A stretch of 64,000 nt of DNA from Verrucomicrobiia bacterium (GTDB lineage Bacteria; Verrucomicrobiota; Verrucomicrobiia; Verrucomicrobiales; Akkermansiaceae). Position 1 is the stretch's first letter, and the number at the start of each line of letters is the position of its first letter. The notes under the pieces are model-generated. The model had not been told where the DNA came from, did no database searches, and was given only the letters and a program-made list of their open reading frames with translations. Below are positions 26,921 to 35,136 of the stretch, piece by piece. The position numbers and the translations under genes were made by a program. The stretch spans positions 62,001-126,000 of the forward strand of contig CANHQJ010000008.1 in the NCBI GenBank assembly GCA_947462875.1, read 5' to 3'.

Positions 26921-28219
26921 TCAAGGATCTGTGAGAGACGGCGTCGGTTCGACAGGAGAGACGGTCTCGGTATCATTTGGTGCGGAAACGGCACCGCGCC
27001 AAGGCCGCCCGGGCGCGCCGGCCAGGCCATCGAAGTCCCAGCAGATCAGTTCGTCCAAATGGATCTCGCCCGCAGCATGTTTGCTGACCCTGACCGTAGC
27101 CGCAGCGAACTGCGATTTCACACCGGACATGCCATACCAATGAATTTGCGACAGTAGTTGTGAAGTGGCTGAGTCCAGTGCCGTGGTTACGCGATAGCTA
27201 TCCGATATGTGGATGGGATCGGTGATGCGATAGACCCGGCGCTGGTTTTTTTTGTCCGGCAGCAGGGGCACGTCCTCGATGATGATTGCGCGAAATACCG
27301 CCTTCGCGCCCACGGGTGCGGATTCGGCGAAGGTGTGCAGCGTGCGGTGACGGGTTTGCAGATAGAGGTCGTAATCCAAGCGCAGCCCATCGGCGGTTTG
27401 TTTGAAAAAAGCCTCGATCTTGAGCGGCGGCATCTCGAAGTTTTCCGGCTCGATGAGGGTTTTGGTGAGAGGATCAAGCGGAACGGCTCCTTGCATGACT
27501 TCCATGCTGACCAGCGGGCGCAAGTATTTTTTGATATCCATCTGCACGGGGCGGTCATAGAGCAGCAGATAAATCGGCGGGTCGCTTTTTTCTTCACCCG
27601 TGAGAATCGCGGCGAAGTCATCGGGATTAACGGGTTCTTCCGTAAACAATCGTTCGCCCCAGATGGCTTGAAGGCGATCGACGGTGGCCTTTCCGCCGAT
27701 GACCCACCGCGCTTTTTCGTCGTGGGTCTGTGCTTGGAGAAACGAGCGCAGCACATGCCGTGCCTGGCCTTCCCAGGTAAACTCTGTCGAAGTAGCTGCG
27801 GGTTTCTTCGTCGGAGCCGGCTGTGTGGTGATGGGCGTTGAAGAGCTATCCTGCGTGACAAATTTTTCGTAAAACCACCAACCGCCGACGATCACCATCA
27901 GCAGCAATGCCGCACTGACAAACCATGGCGTAGCGGACGATGCGCCAGGGGTGCGAGTGACCTCCGCTGGTTTTTTCGATGGTGCCGTGCGGGGCACGGG
28001 GGCGGGAATGGTTGCGGGGCGGGGTTCGGGGATCGTGACGGGCCTGAGGGTGGGGATCGAGCCGAGTTCCTCCGCCGCGGTAGCTGCGGGCAGGGCGGGT
28101 GAAGTCACCGTGGTGCCGCATCGCGGACAAGGAGCGGAAGTGGGCGGCAGGTCCGCCGGAATGTAGATCAGCACCTGGCAGGCAGGGCAGGAGAAAGAAC
28201 GTTGCTGGGGGGCGGACAT
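26921..28219 (-). CDS. Zinc-ribbon membrane protein of unknown function
   Basis: 432 residues. The N-terminus has a zinc ribbon of two Cys pairs (FSCPACQVLIYIP, then APCPRCGTT). A Pro-rich cytoplasmic stretch follows and a single transmembrane helix at about residues 98-115 (WFVSAALLLMVIVGGWWFY). A large outer domain of about 300 residues has no motif I recognise, although its PLDPLTKTLIEP and RQHRTL-type strands look beta-rich. This zinc-ribbon, helix, exported-domain plan is common in Verrucomicrobiota and Planctomycetota. It lies 3 nt upstream of mnmE and 42 nt downstream of the double redoxin gene. Confidence 0.85.
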   Translation of the reverse strand: MSAPQQRSFSCPACQVLIYIPADLPPTSAPCPRCGTTVTSPALPAATAAEELGSIPTLRPVTIPEPRPATIPAPVPRTAPSKKPAEVTRTPGASSATPWFVSAALLLMVIVGGWWFYEKFVTQDSSSTPITTQPAPTKKPAATSTEFTWEGQARHVLRSFLQAQTHDEKARWVIGGKATVDRLQAIWGERLFTEEPVNPDDFAAILTGEEKSDPPIYLLLYDRPVQMDIKKYLRPLVSMEVMQGAVPLDPLTKTLIEPENFEMPPLKIEAFFKQTADGLRLDYDLYLQTRHRTLHTFAESAPVGAKAVFRAIIIEDVPLLPDKKNQRRVYRITDPIHISDSYRVTTALDSATSQLLSQIHWYGMSGVKSQFAAATVRVSKHAAGEIHLDELICWDFDGLAGAPGRPWRGAVSAPNDTETVSPVEPTPSLTDP

Positions 28220-28261
28220 GGCGGGAGTGTTAGGACGTGGTGAGCTCCGTCAATGCCTGTC

Positions 28262-29413
28262 TCAGTGAGACTGCAGGGCTTTGACCAACTGTCGACGGAC
28301 TTCGATGGCATCAAGCTCTCCCTGATGTTTCCACAAAATCTCGCCACCCGGTGCCACCAAAACGGTGTAGGGCAGGGCGCCGTTCCAGTCTTTGCTGATG
28401 GCATCGGCCACGCCATCGAGCGCGCCGTCCTTGACCTGGTAATTGTTGGTGGTGCGATTTTCCTTTTTCATGGCAGCCTCGCGCGGCTTGGGTGTGGCGA
28501 CATTTTTTGCCTTGAGAACGGCGAGTACGCGCTTGGCGTCATCGGCGGGATCCGTGCTGATGGTGATCAATTCAAACGGACGGTTTTGGAAACGGCGGGC
28601 GGTTTCCACGAGGTCGGGCATTTCCGCCACGCAGGGGCCGCAGGTGGTGGCCCAGAAATTGATCAAACGCACTTTGTCGGTGGCGTTGGCGACGATGGCC
28701 TTGGCTACTTCCGCATCCATCACATCGACGGTGACCTCGCGATTGATCCATGCCTCGTTGTCCTTCGCCACGCTGTCGCGCTTGTAGGACCATTTTGTCG
28801 AGCAACCATAGGAACGGGTGGTGGGGACGGCGACTTCCTTGCCTGCCAGCAGGGCGTCGATGGCATCGCGCATCTGGCTTTTATCGACCGGGCCGGCCTT
28901 GCGGTAGCCTTCATCCATGCGGCCGGTGTAGCGCAGCTTGCGTTCGGCATCGAACACGAAGACATGCGGCGTGGACTGTGCGCCGTAGGCACGGGTGACG
29001 GCTTGGTTTTCGCCATCGTAAAGATAGGGGATGGTCCACTTCGCCTCTTTCGCGGCCAATTTCATCTCGGGAAACGAGTCGCCGTGTGGAGCATAGCCGA
29101 GCTCATCCGCGCGCAGTGCGAGCGGGTCGTTGCCGGAAATCGCGATCACCGCTACGCCCTTGTCCTTGTAAAAATCGGCGGTTTCCTGAATGCGTGCGCT
29201 GGCGGCATAGGCTTCCGGGCAGTGATTGCAGGTGAAAACGACTGCCAGCACCTTGGCGGCGGCGAAGTCCTTCAGGGCATAGGTTTTGTCATCGACCCCG
29301 ACGAGGGAAAAGTCAGGCGCGGTGGCACCGATTTCGAGAGTCTTGACCTCGAAGGGTTCAGCGGCGGCGAGCCAGGAGCAGGAGAGGGCGGCAAGGAAAA
29401 GTTTGCGGATCAT
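28262..29413 (-). CDS. Secreted double-domain redoxin (peroxiredoxin-like + TlpA-like)
   Basis: 383 residues with a signal peptide (LFLAALSCSWLAAA). The first domain (about 25-190) is AhpC/TSA-like: APDFSLVGVDDKTYALKDF, then VVFTCNHCPEAYA with one candidate active Cys, and STPHVFVFDAERKLRYTG. The second (about 210-383) is TlpA/ResA-like with RLINFWATTCGPCVAEMPD (TCGPC near residue 256) and the cis-Pro segment ALPYTVLVAPGG. It probably works in periplasmic thiol redox control. Single-chain fusion of these two redoxins is unusual but known in PVC bacteria. Confidence 0.9.
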   Translation of the reverse strand: MIRKLFLAALSCSWLAAAEPFEVKTLEIGATAPDFSLVGVDDKTYALKDFAAAKVLAVVFTCNHCPEAYAASARIQETADFYKDKGVAVIAISGNDPLALRADELGYAPHGDSFPEMKLAAKEAKWTIPYLYDGENQAVTRAYGAQSTPHVFVFDAERKLRYTGRMDEGYRKAGPVDKSQMRDAIDALLAGKEVAVPTTRSYGCSTKWSYKRDSVAKDNEAWINREVTVDVMDAEVAKAIVANATDKVRLINFWATTCGPCVAEMPDLVETARRFQNRPFELITISTDPADDAKRVLAVLKAKNVATPKPREAAMKKENRTTNNYQVKDGALDGVADAISKDWNGALPYTVLVAPGGEILWKHQGELDAIEVRRQLVKALQSH

Positions 29414-29450
29414 GGTGGTGATTACGTGAGTTGGTGATGTGTTTTTTCAA

Positions 29451-29864
29451 TCAGGAAATGAAGCGGATGGACCACGGAATGCGTGTCCACTCCCCTCGAC
29501 TGGCCTGCACCGAGGCCATGATTTCGAAGATCAGGGAAAGGATGCCTGCGACCATCAAGGGCAGGATGAAAAGAATGCCGATGCAGAAAAAGCTGCCCAC
29601 GAAGATGAGAATCCCGCAGGCGAGGTAGAAGATGAGGAAGGTGATCTGGTGGTTCAGGCTCTCGCGGGCGTGGAAGCAGATGAATTCTGATTTGCCCTGG
29701 TGCAGGTTCATGATGATGAGTGGCCCCACGAAACCGAGAAACCCACCACCGACCAGGACCCCGAGCAGAGCCGTGAGGTGGCAGAGCATGCCCATGTTTT
29801 TCTCTTCGGCCGTGGCGATGATGCCGGCCTGTTGCGGTAGATCGGGAGGTGGTTGCTGTAACAT
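29451..29864 (-). CDS. DUF4870-family small membrane protein
   Basis: 137 residues. After a Gln/Pro-rich start come three or four hydrophobic segments (MLCHLTALLGVLVGGGFLGFVGPLI, QITFLIFYLACGILIF, GILFILPLMVAGILSLIFEIMA). The motif HLTALLG with FHARESLNHQITF matches DUF4870 (Tic20-like) proteins. Role unknown. Only 2 nt separate it from the upstream S10 carboxypeptidase stop, which indicates an operon. Confidence 0.88.
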   Translation of the reverse strand: MLQQPPPDLPQQAGIIATAEEKNMGMLCHLTALLGVLVGGGFLGFVGPLIIMNLHQGKSEFICFHARESLNHQITFLIFYLACGILIFVGSFFCIGILFILPLMVAGILSLIFEIMASVQASRGEWTRIPWSIRFIS

Positions 29865-29866
29865 AT

Positions 29867-31378
29867 TTACTCGGGAGTGGTGTTGATGAATTGCACGAGA
29901 TCCGTGCGCATTTTTTTCAAATCCGGTGGATTCAGATAAAACATGTGCCCGCCTTCATACCAGGTGAAGCTGATGTTTTTCTGCAACGCGGCGGGGAGGT
30001 TGAGCATCTGGCGGGTGGAATAGAGCATGCCATCCGATGGCGTGGCGAGGTCGGTGTAGCCGCACTGCACCAGGACGCGCAGCTTGGGATTGTCGCGCAT
30101 GGCGGCGGCGAGCTTGTTGCTCAGGTTGACGTAGCCATTGGTGGCATTCCAGCGCCAGGGATGCACCTTGCCGGTGAGGATTTCGTAGGGTTGATCCTCC
30201 TGCCAATTGAGTTCCGTGGTGAGATAGTGCAGCATGGAGGTGCCGAAGGCTCCGTAGGCGAGTGAGTAGGAGGGATCGTAATCGGCGTGAGCCTCGCTGG
30301 TATCGGTGTCTTCCCAAGCGACACGGGCATCGAAGCGACCGAGGACTTTTCCTTTGCTCTTGAGCAATTCACCGCGGAAACGAGTGGGATCGATGCGCAG
30401 ATTGAGCTCCTCGATCAGAGAGGCGGACAGACCTGTGAAACCTGCGAGTTGCGTGGCGATGGATTTTTTTTCTGCAGCGGGCAATTCGTTTCCTTGCAAC
30501 AGGGCCGTGGCGTAGGGTCCGAAGGCAAAGGCGCGCGCTTTTTTCGCCAACTCATCGCGATCCCCCTGCAACACGCCGTGGTAGTGGGCCACGGTGGCGA
30601 AGGTAGGAAGAAACACCTGATAGGCGAGGTCGTTTCCGTTAGCGGGGGACAACGTTTGGAAATCCATCAATGTGGAGAGCATCACCACGCCATTGAGTGA
30701 CATCGCGTAGCGGCTTTGCAGGAAGTTCGACAAACCGGCCGCGCGCACGCCGCCGTAGGATTCGCCTAGCAGAAATTTCGGAGATGCCCAGCGCTTGTTC
30801 TGTGTGACCCAGGAGCGGATGAAGTCGGCCACGGATTCCACGTCTTCGTCCACGCCATGAAAGTCACCGGGCTTGGCATCTTTTTCGGCACGGCTGTATC
30901 CGGTGGAGACGGGATCGATGAAAACGAGGTCGGTGGCATCGAGGATGGAACATTCGTTGTTGCCGAATTGCGCGGGTGGCATCACGGGCTGGGTGCCATC
31001 GCCCGGCATTTGCAGGATGCGTGGCCCCAGCGCGCCGAGGTGCAGCCACACGGCGGAAGAACCGGGACCACCATTGAAGGCGAATGTCACGGGGCGCTTC
31101 GCGGAGTCCTGATCCGCGCGGATGTAGGATACATGGAAAATCGATGCGCGGGGTGTGCCGTCTTCTTTGTTGATGACAAGTTTTCCGGTGGTGGCCTTGT
31201 AGGGGATTTTTTTCCCATCGATGGTGACACTGCCATCGATGGTGACATCTTTTTGGGCGGATGCGGCATCGGCTTTTTTCGGTTCCTCCTTGGGTTTTTC
31301 CGCCGCGGGTTTTTCCTGAGCCGTGAGTGAAAGGCACAGAGCGGTGAGTATGACAACGCAGGTAGGAGTCGAAAGCAT
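29867..31378 (-). CDS. Secreted S10-family serine carboxypeptidase
   Basis: 503 residues from ATG 31378. The 51-residue longer frame would run into the divergent promoter region and is discarded. Signal peptide: CVVILTALCLSLTA. An alpha/beta-hydrolase fold with FNGGPGSSAVWLHLGALGP (oxyanion region), LLGESYGGVRAAGL (nucleophile Ser near residue 206), VLVQCGYTDLATP (Asp) and WYEGGHMFYL (His) completes the S10 triad. It is a peptidase acting on C-termini in the periplasm or outside the cell; substrate unknown. A Lys/Glu/Ala-rich linker follows the signal peptide. Confidence 0.93.
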   Translation of the reverse strand: MLSTPTCVVILTALCLSLTAQEKPAAEKPKEEPKKADAASAQKDVTIDGSVTIDGKKIPYKATTGKLVINKEDGTPRASIFHVSYIRADQDSAKRPVTFAFNGGPGSSAVWLHLGALGPRILQMPGDGTQPVMPPAQFGNNECSILDATDLVFIDPVSTGYSRAEKDAKPGDFHGVDEDVESVADFIRSWVTQNKRWASPKFLLGESYGGVRAAGLSNFLQSRYAMSLNGVVMLSTLMDFQTLSPANGNDLAYQVFLPTFATVAHYHGVLQGDRDELAKKARAFAFGPYATALLQGNELPAAEKKSIATQLAGFTGLSASLIEELNLRIDPTRFRGELLKSKGKVLGRFDARVAWEDTDTSEAHADYDPSYSLAYGAFGTSMLHYLTTELNWQEDQPYEILTGKVHPWRWNATNGYVNLSNKLAAAMRDNPKLRVLVQCGYTDLATPSDGMLYSTRQMLNLPAALQKNISFTWYEGGHMFYLNPPDLKKMRTDLVQFINTTPE

Positions 31379-31486
31379 GCGGGCAATGTAGTGAGAATGC
31401 CGTTTCTGGCAACAGAAAAACCGAGCGATTGGCGGCGACGTTAGTTCATTGATCAGTAAGTTAATTTTGCTGCTGCAATGTTTTTC

Positions 31487-31514
31487 TTGCAGTGGGGAAA
31501 AATACCTGTATAGA
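31487..31514 (+). promoter_or_regulatory. Putative sigma-70 promoter of the SNF2 helicase gene
   Basis: TTGCAG (31487-31492) and TATAGA (31509-31514) with 16 nt between them, 53 nt ahead of the ATG at 31567. The stretch 31440-31515 is AT-rich relative to its surroundings and lies in the divergent gap with the carboxypeptidase gene. Confidence 0.45.
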
Positions 31515-31566
31515 ATCTCCCCCCGCCACATTCTCTTTTTTGGCGTTTGACCCTTACCATTTCGCG

Positions 31567-34500
31567 ATGAATCCAGACCGTGCTACATTGAATTTTCTGA
31601 ACAGCTTTCCTGAGGAAGCCCGCAAAAAAGGTGAACTGCTGCAAAAAGATGGTGCTGTGACGCAGATCTTCGGCAATCACTTGTTCATTCAGGGGCGAGT
31701 CGAGGAAGAAACCGGCGTGCACCGCACCAGTCTGCGCCTCCAGGGGAATCGTTGGTTCGGCAGTTGCACTGCGGAGGACGAGATCGTTTCCGGAGCCTGC
31801 CAGTATGCGACGATGATGGAGCGCATGCACCGCGGCGAGGATTTGCCGGAGTCGCCGAATGAATTTGATGACGCGCCAGTGCTGGACCTGATCGAGGAAA
31901 AACTCGGTCGCGAGCTGGACGACAAAGAAGCGGATTTCGTCACCAAGATCGAAAAGCGCTATCGCCGTTATGTGATCGAGGGGGAAGTACACGATCACGA
32001 CATGGTGCGCATCTCGCCGCGTTGGGAAATCACCAGCTATGAGCCGCTGGAGCTCTGGCCCATGCCGCCCAGTGATATTCTGGAATTCTGGAACTACATC
32101 GCCTACGCATTCTATAAGAAAAAACTGCCGTATCCCGAGTTCATGAATGTCATCACCGATCTCGAATCGGTGCAGAAAAAAATGGCGGAGTGGGAACAGG
32201 AACGCGAAGTGGCTTCCTGGTATGAGCGCATCGAGCGCGTCAATGAGCGCCCGCCGACGGAGCCTCCCTTCGAAGCGGAAGTGCGCTTGGTGGCTACCAT
32301 CAATGAAGCTCGCATCGAGCTGCGCGAAAAAGGCGGCGAGTGGCTGCAGTTGCGGGAAAAAACCGATATCGAACGCTACGCCGCGCTCTACATGGAGGCG
32401 GCGATGCGTCTGGATCCTTCGAGCCAGATCCTGTGGGAACATTTCCTCTCGTTCTATCGGAAAGAGGGCGATACCTTGTTTGATTTCGATCAAGAGGAAA
32501 GCTGCCGCTTCATGAACCGCTTGTTCCGTCAACCAGCGCTCAAAGGCTACCTCGTCAACCTCGATGAAAAACATTTCAAAGTCGTGGATGAACCACTGCG
32601 CTGGCAGTGCGAGGATGATCCCTATGACAGCATGAATTTCGCCCTGCAGCTGGTCACCGCCGCCGGGGAAAATGTATCGCACTCGGTGCGCCTGCTGCCG
32701 GGGCGTGTCGAGCTTTATCAATCCGACGAAACTGTTTTCCCCGGTCCGCCCCGCTGGCTGAACGAGACGGAAATCATGCCGCGCTACTTCATTCCCAAGC
32801 GCGTCATCGACTCGCTGGAAGGCGTGGAGTTCTTGCGTAAGATCGGCGCTTCTCTTCCCGAGTCCCTGACCAAACGCGTGGTCGATCTGGAGCTGAAGCC
32901 GAAGCTGGAGTTGAAACTCGTGGCCGGCCTCACCTCGGCGGAAACCGAGCACTTGGTCGTGGATGTGACCGCTCTGGAAACCAAGGGCCGCCGCACCGAA
33001 CGCCTCAGCAAGGAAGGCTGGGAATTGGTGGAGCAGCAGGTGGTGAAAGGCAAGCAACTCATGCGCTTCGCCCGCGAAGACCTGCACTGCGTGCCGAAAG
33101 TGTTAGAGGAGATGTCTCTCACCTATGATGAGAAACTGGTCTCGTTCAAAACACGCCTTACGAAAAATTTCCCGGAAAAATTCGCCGAATGGATCCGCAA
33201 GATGCCGCCTCAGGTGGAGTTGGACATTGATGCCCGCCTGAAGACGATTCTCAACGACCCGGTGAGCGCCGCCGTGCGTTTCGAAGTGGTCAATCAGGAG
33301 ATCGACTGGTTCGATCTGCGCATCGTCATCGATGTCGAAGGCGTCAATCTCAGCAAGGCCCAGATCCGTCAACTCGTCGCCGCCCGCGGTGGCTATGTGC
33401 GCATGGAAGATGGCTCTTGGATGCGTCTCGAAATCAAACTCGATCCGGAACAGCGCGATGCCGTCACGCGCCTCGGTCTCGATCCCTTCGACCTCTCCGG
33501 CGAAACCCACCGCATGCACGCCCTGCAACTCGCCGACCCGAAAGCGGCGGATGTGTTTGATCCGAAAGCCTGGAAAAAAATCAAGGACCGCGCGAACGAC
33601 ATCGTCATCGAGGTCGATGCCGAATTGCCTACTAATCTCAACGCCACGCTGCGTCCCTACCAGATCGAAGGTTTCCGCTTCCTTGCCTATCTGGCCACGA
33701 ACAACTTCGGCGGTATCCTCGCCGATGACATGGGCTTGGGTAAAACGATCCAGTCCCTCACCTACATCTTGTGGCTGCGCAACGAAGCCGCCAAGAAAAA
33801 GGCCAAGAAAAAGCCGGTTCTCATCGTCTGCCCGAAATCGGTGCTCGATGTCTGGGTCACGGAAGCGCACAAATTCGCTCCGGAACTCAACGTCAAGATT
33901 CTTCGCAACCGCGACGACATCGATCTCGATTACTACCAGAACACGCTCGACATGTTGGTGATGAACTACGCGCAGCTCCGCGTGTGTGGTGAATTACTCA
34001 ACAAGATCCAGTGGCTCACCGTCATCCTCGATGAAGGCCAGCAGATCAAGAACCCGGACTCGAAGGCCGCCAAAGCCGCGCGCGAACTGGATGCCGGCAA
34101 CCGTCTTGTCCTCACGGGTACTCCGATCGAAAACCGCCTGATGGACATGTGGTCGCTGATGGCCTTCGCCATGCCCGGCGTGCTCGGCTCGCGTGCCTAC
34201 TTCAAAAAACGTTTCGACAAACGCAAGGACCCCGGCAGCCAGCAACGCCTCGCTGCACGCCTGCGTCCGTTCCTGATTCGCCGGACGAAGTCGCAAGTGG
34301 CGCAGGACCTGCCGCCACGGACCGAGGAGGAAGTTTACTCGAAAATGGAAGGCGTGCAGCTCGAGCTGTACCGCGCCGAGCTCAAGCGCATCCAGAAAGC
34401 GCTGCTGGGCATGGACTCCGACGAAGCCGTCAAGAAAAACTCCTTCGCCATTCTGCAAGGTCTCATGCGTCTGCGCCAGATCTGCTGCCACCCCGGCCTC

Positions 34501-35085
34501 ATCGATCCGAAGTATCTCAAGGAAGAGAGCGCGAAAATGGAGTCGCTGTTCTACCTGCTCGATCAGCTTCACGAAGAAGGTCACAAGGTGTTGGTGTTCT
34601 CGCAGTTCGTCTCGATGCTGGATCTCATCAAAGCACGTCTCGAAGGCGAAAGCCGTCCGTACAACTACCTCACCGGTCAGACCAAGGATCGTAAAGGTGA
34701 GATTGAAAAATTCCAGACGACCAAGGACCCGAGCGTCTTCCTGCTCTCGCTGAAAGCCGGTGGCGCGGGTCTGAACCTGACTTCGGCCTCCTACGTCATT
34801 CTTTACGATCCCTGGTGGAACCCCGCGGTGGAAAACCAAGCCATCGACCGAACCCACCGGATCGGTCAGAAGAACAAGGTCATCGCCTATCGTCTGCTCA
34901 CCCGCGATACGGTGGAAGAAAAGATCCGCATCCTTCAGCATCAGAAAACGCAGTTGGTCATCAATGTGCTCGGCGACGAGGGCTTCGCGACCAACCTCGG
35001 CATCGACGATCTCGCCTTCATTCTCAACCACGGTGGAGAAGAGGAAGAGCCCGCACCGCCGCCTGATGATGAGGATGACGATTGA
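31567..35085 (+). CDS. SNF2-family DEAD/DEAH helicase (large, Swi2/Snf2 type)
   Basis: 1172 residues from the ATG at 31567; the longer frame starts within the promoter. The N-terminal 680 residues form an accessory region of unknown function with no visible zinc-binding SWIM motif. The ATPase starts near residue 690 (LRPYQIEGFRFLAYL). Walker A is ILADDMGLGKTIQSLTYI (~718). The Walker B motif reads ILDEGQQIKN (DEGQ, where bacterial SNF2 proteins usually have DEAQ). Motif III is LTGTPIENRL. The helicase-C part ends with SLKAGGAGLNLT and DRTHRIGQKNKV (~1094). The tail is acidic (EEEEPAPPPDDEDDD). Such enzymes translocate on duplex DNA or remodel nucleoprotein, as RapA/HepA do on RNA polymerase. 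No methylase or nuclease sits next to it. Confidence 0.93.
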   Translation: MNPDRATLNFLNSFPEEARKKGELLQKDGAVTQIFGNHLFIQGRVEEETGVHRTSLRLQGNRWFGSCTAEDEIVSGACQYATMMERMHRGEDLPESPNEFDDAPVLDLIEEKLGRELDDKEADFVTKIEKRYRRYVIEGEVHDHDMVRISPRWEITSYEPLELWPMPPSDILEFWNYIAYAFYKKKLPYPEFMNVITDLESVQKKMAEWEQEREVASWYERIERVNERPPTEPPFEAEVRLVATINEARIELREKGGEWLQLREKTDIERYAALYMEAAMRLDPSSQILWEHFLSFYRKEGDTLFDFDQEESCRFMNRLFRQPALKGYLVNLDEKHFKVVDEPLRWQCEDDPYDSMNFALQLVTAAGENVSHSVRLLPGRVELYQSDETVFPGPPRWLNETEIMPRYFIPKRVIDSLEGVEFLRKIGASLPESLTKRVVDLELKPKLELKLVAGLTSAETEHLVVDVTALETKGRRTERLSKEGWELVEQQVVKGKQLMRFAREDLHCVPKVLEEMSLTYDEKLVSFKTRLTKNFPEKFAEWIRKMPPQVELDIDARLKTILNDPVSAAVRFEVVNQEIDWFDLRIVIDVEGVNLSKAQIRQLVAARGGYVRMEDGSWMRLEIKLDPEQRDAVTRLGLDPFDLSGETHRMHALQLADPKAADVFDPKAWKKIKDRANDIVIEVDAELPTNLNATLRPYQIEGFRFLAYLATNNFGGILADDMGLGKTIQSLTYILWLRNEAAKKKAKKKPVLIVCPKSVLDVWVTEAHKFAPELNVKILRNRDDIDLDYYQNTLDMLVMNYAQLRVCGELLNKIQWLTVILDEGQQIKNPDSKAAKAARELDAGNRLVLTGTPIENRLMDMWSLMAFAMPGVLGSRAYFKKRFDKRKDPGSQQRLAARLRPFLIRRTKSQVAQDLPPRTEEEVYSKMEGVQLELYRAELKRIQKALLGMDSDEAVKKNSFAILQGLMRLRQICCHPGLIDPKYLKEESAKMESLFYLLDQLHEEGHKVLVFSQFVSMLDLIKARLEGESRPYNYLTGQTKDRKGEIEKFQTTKDPSVFLLSLKAGGAGLNLTSASYVILYDPWWNPAVENQAIDRTHRIGQKNKVIAYRLLTRDTVEEKIRILQHQKTQLVINVLGDEGFATNLGIDDLAFILNHGGEEEEPAPPPDDEDDD

Positions 35086-35093
35086 TTCTCAGC

Positions 35094-35127
35094 AAAAAAA
35101 TCCGCAGCTCAGGCTGCGGATTTTTTT
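35094..35127. terminator. Bidirectional rho-independent terminator between the SNF2 gene and recJ
   Basis: Seven A (35094-35100), stem TCCGCAG (35101-35107), 6-nt loop, stem CTGCGGA (35114-35120), seven T (35121-35127). The A and T runs on both sides let it serve the SNF2 gene on the plus strand and recJ on the minus strand. Confidence 0.93.
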
Positions 35128-35136
35128 GTTAGGCCG

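Noticed and set aside
31453-33087. 544-codon minus-strand frame opposite the SNF2 gene
   Set aside because: It is antisense to the SNF2 protein, has no domain, and starts inside coding sequence.
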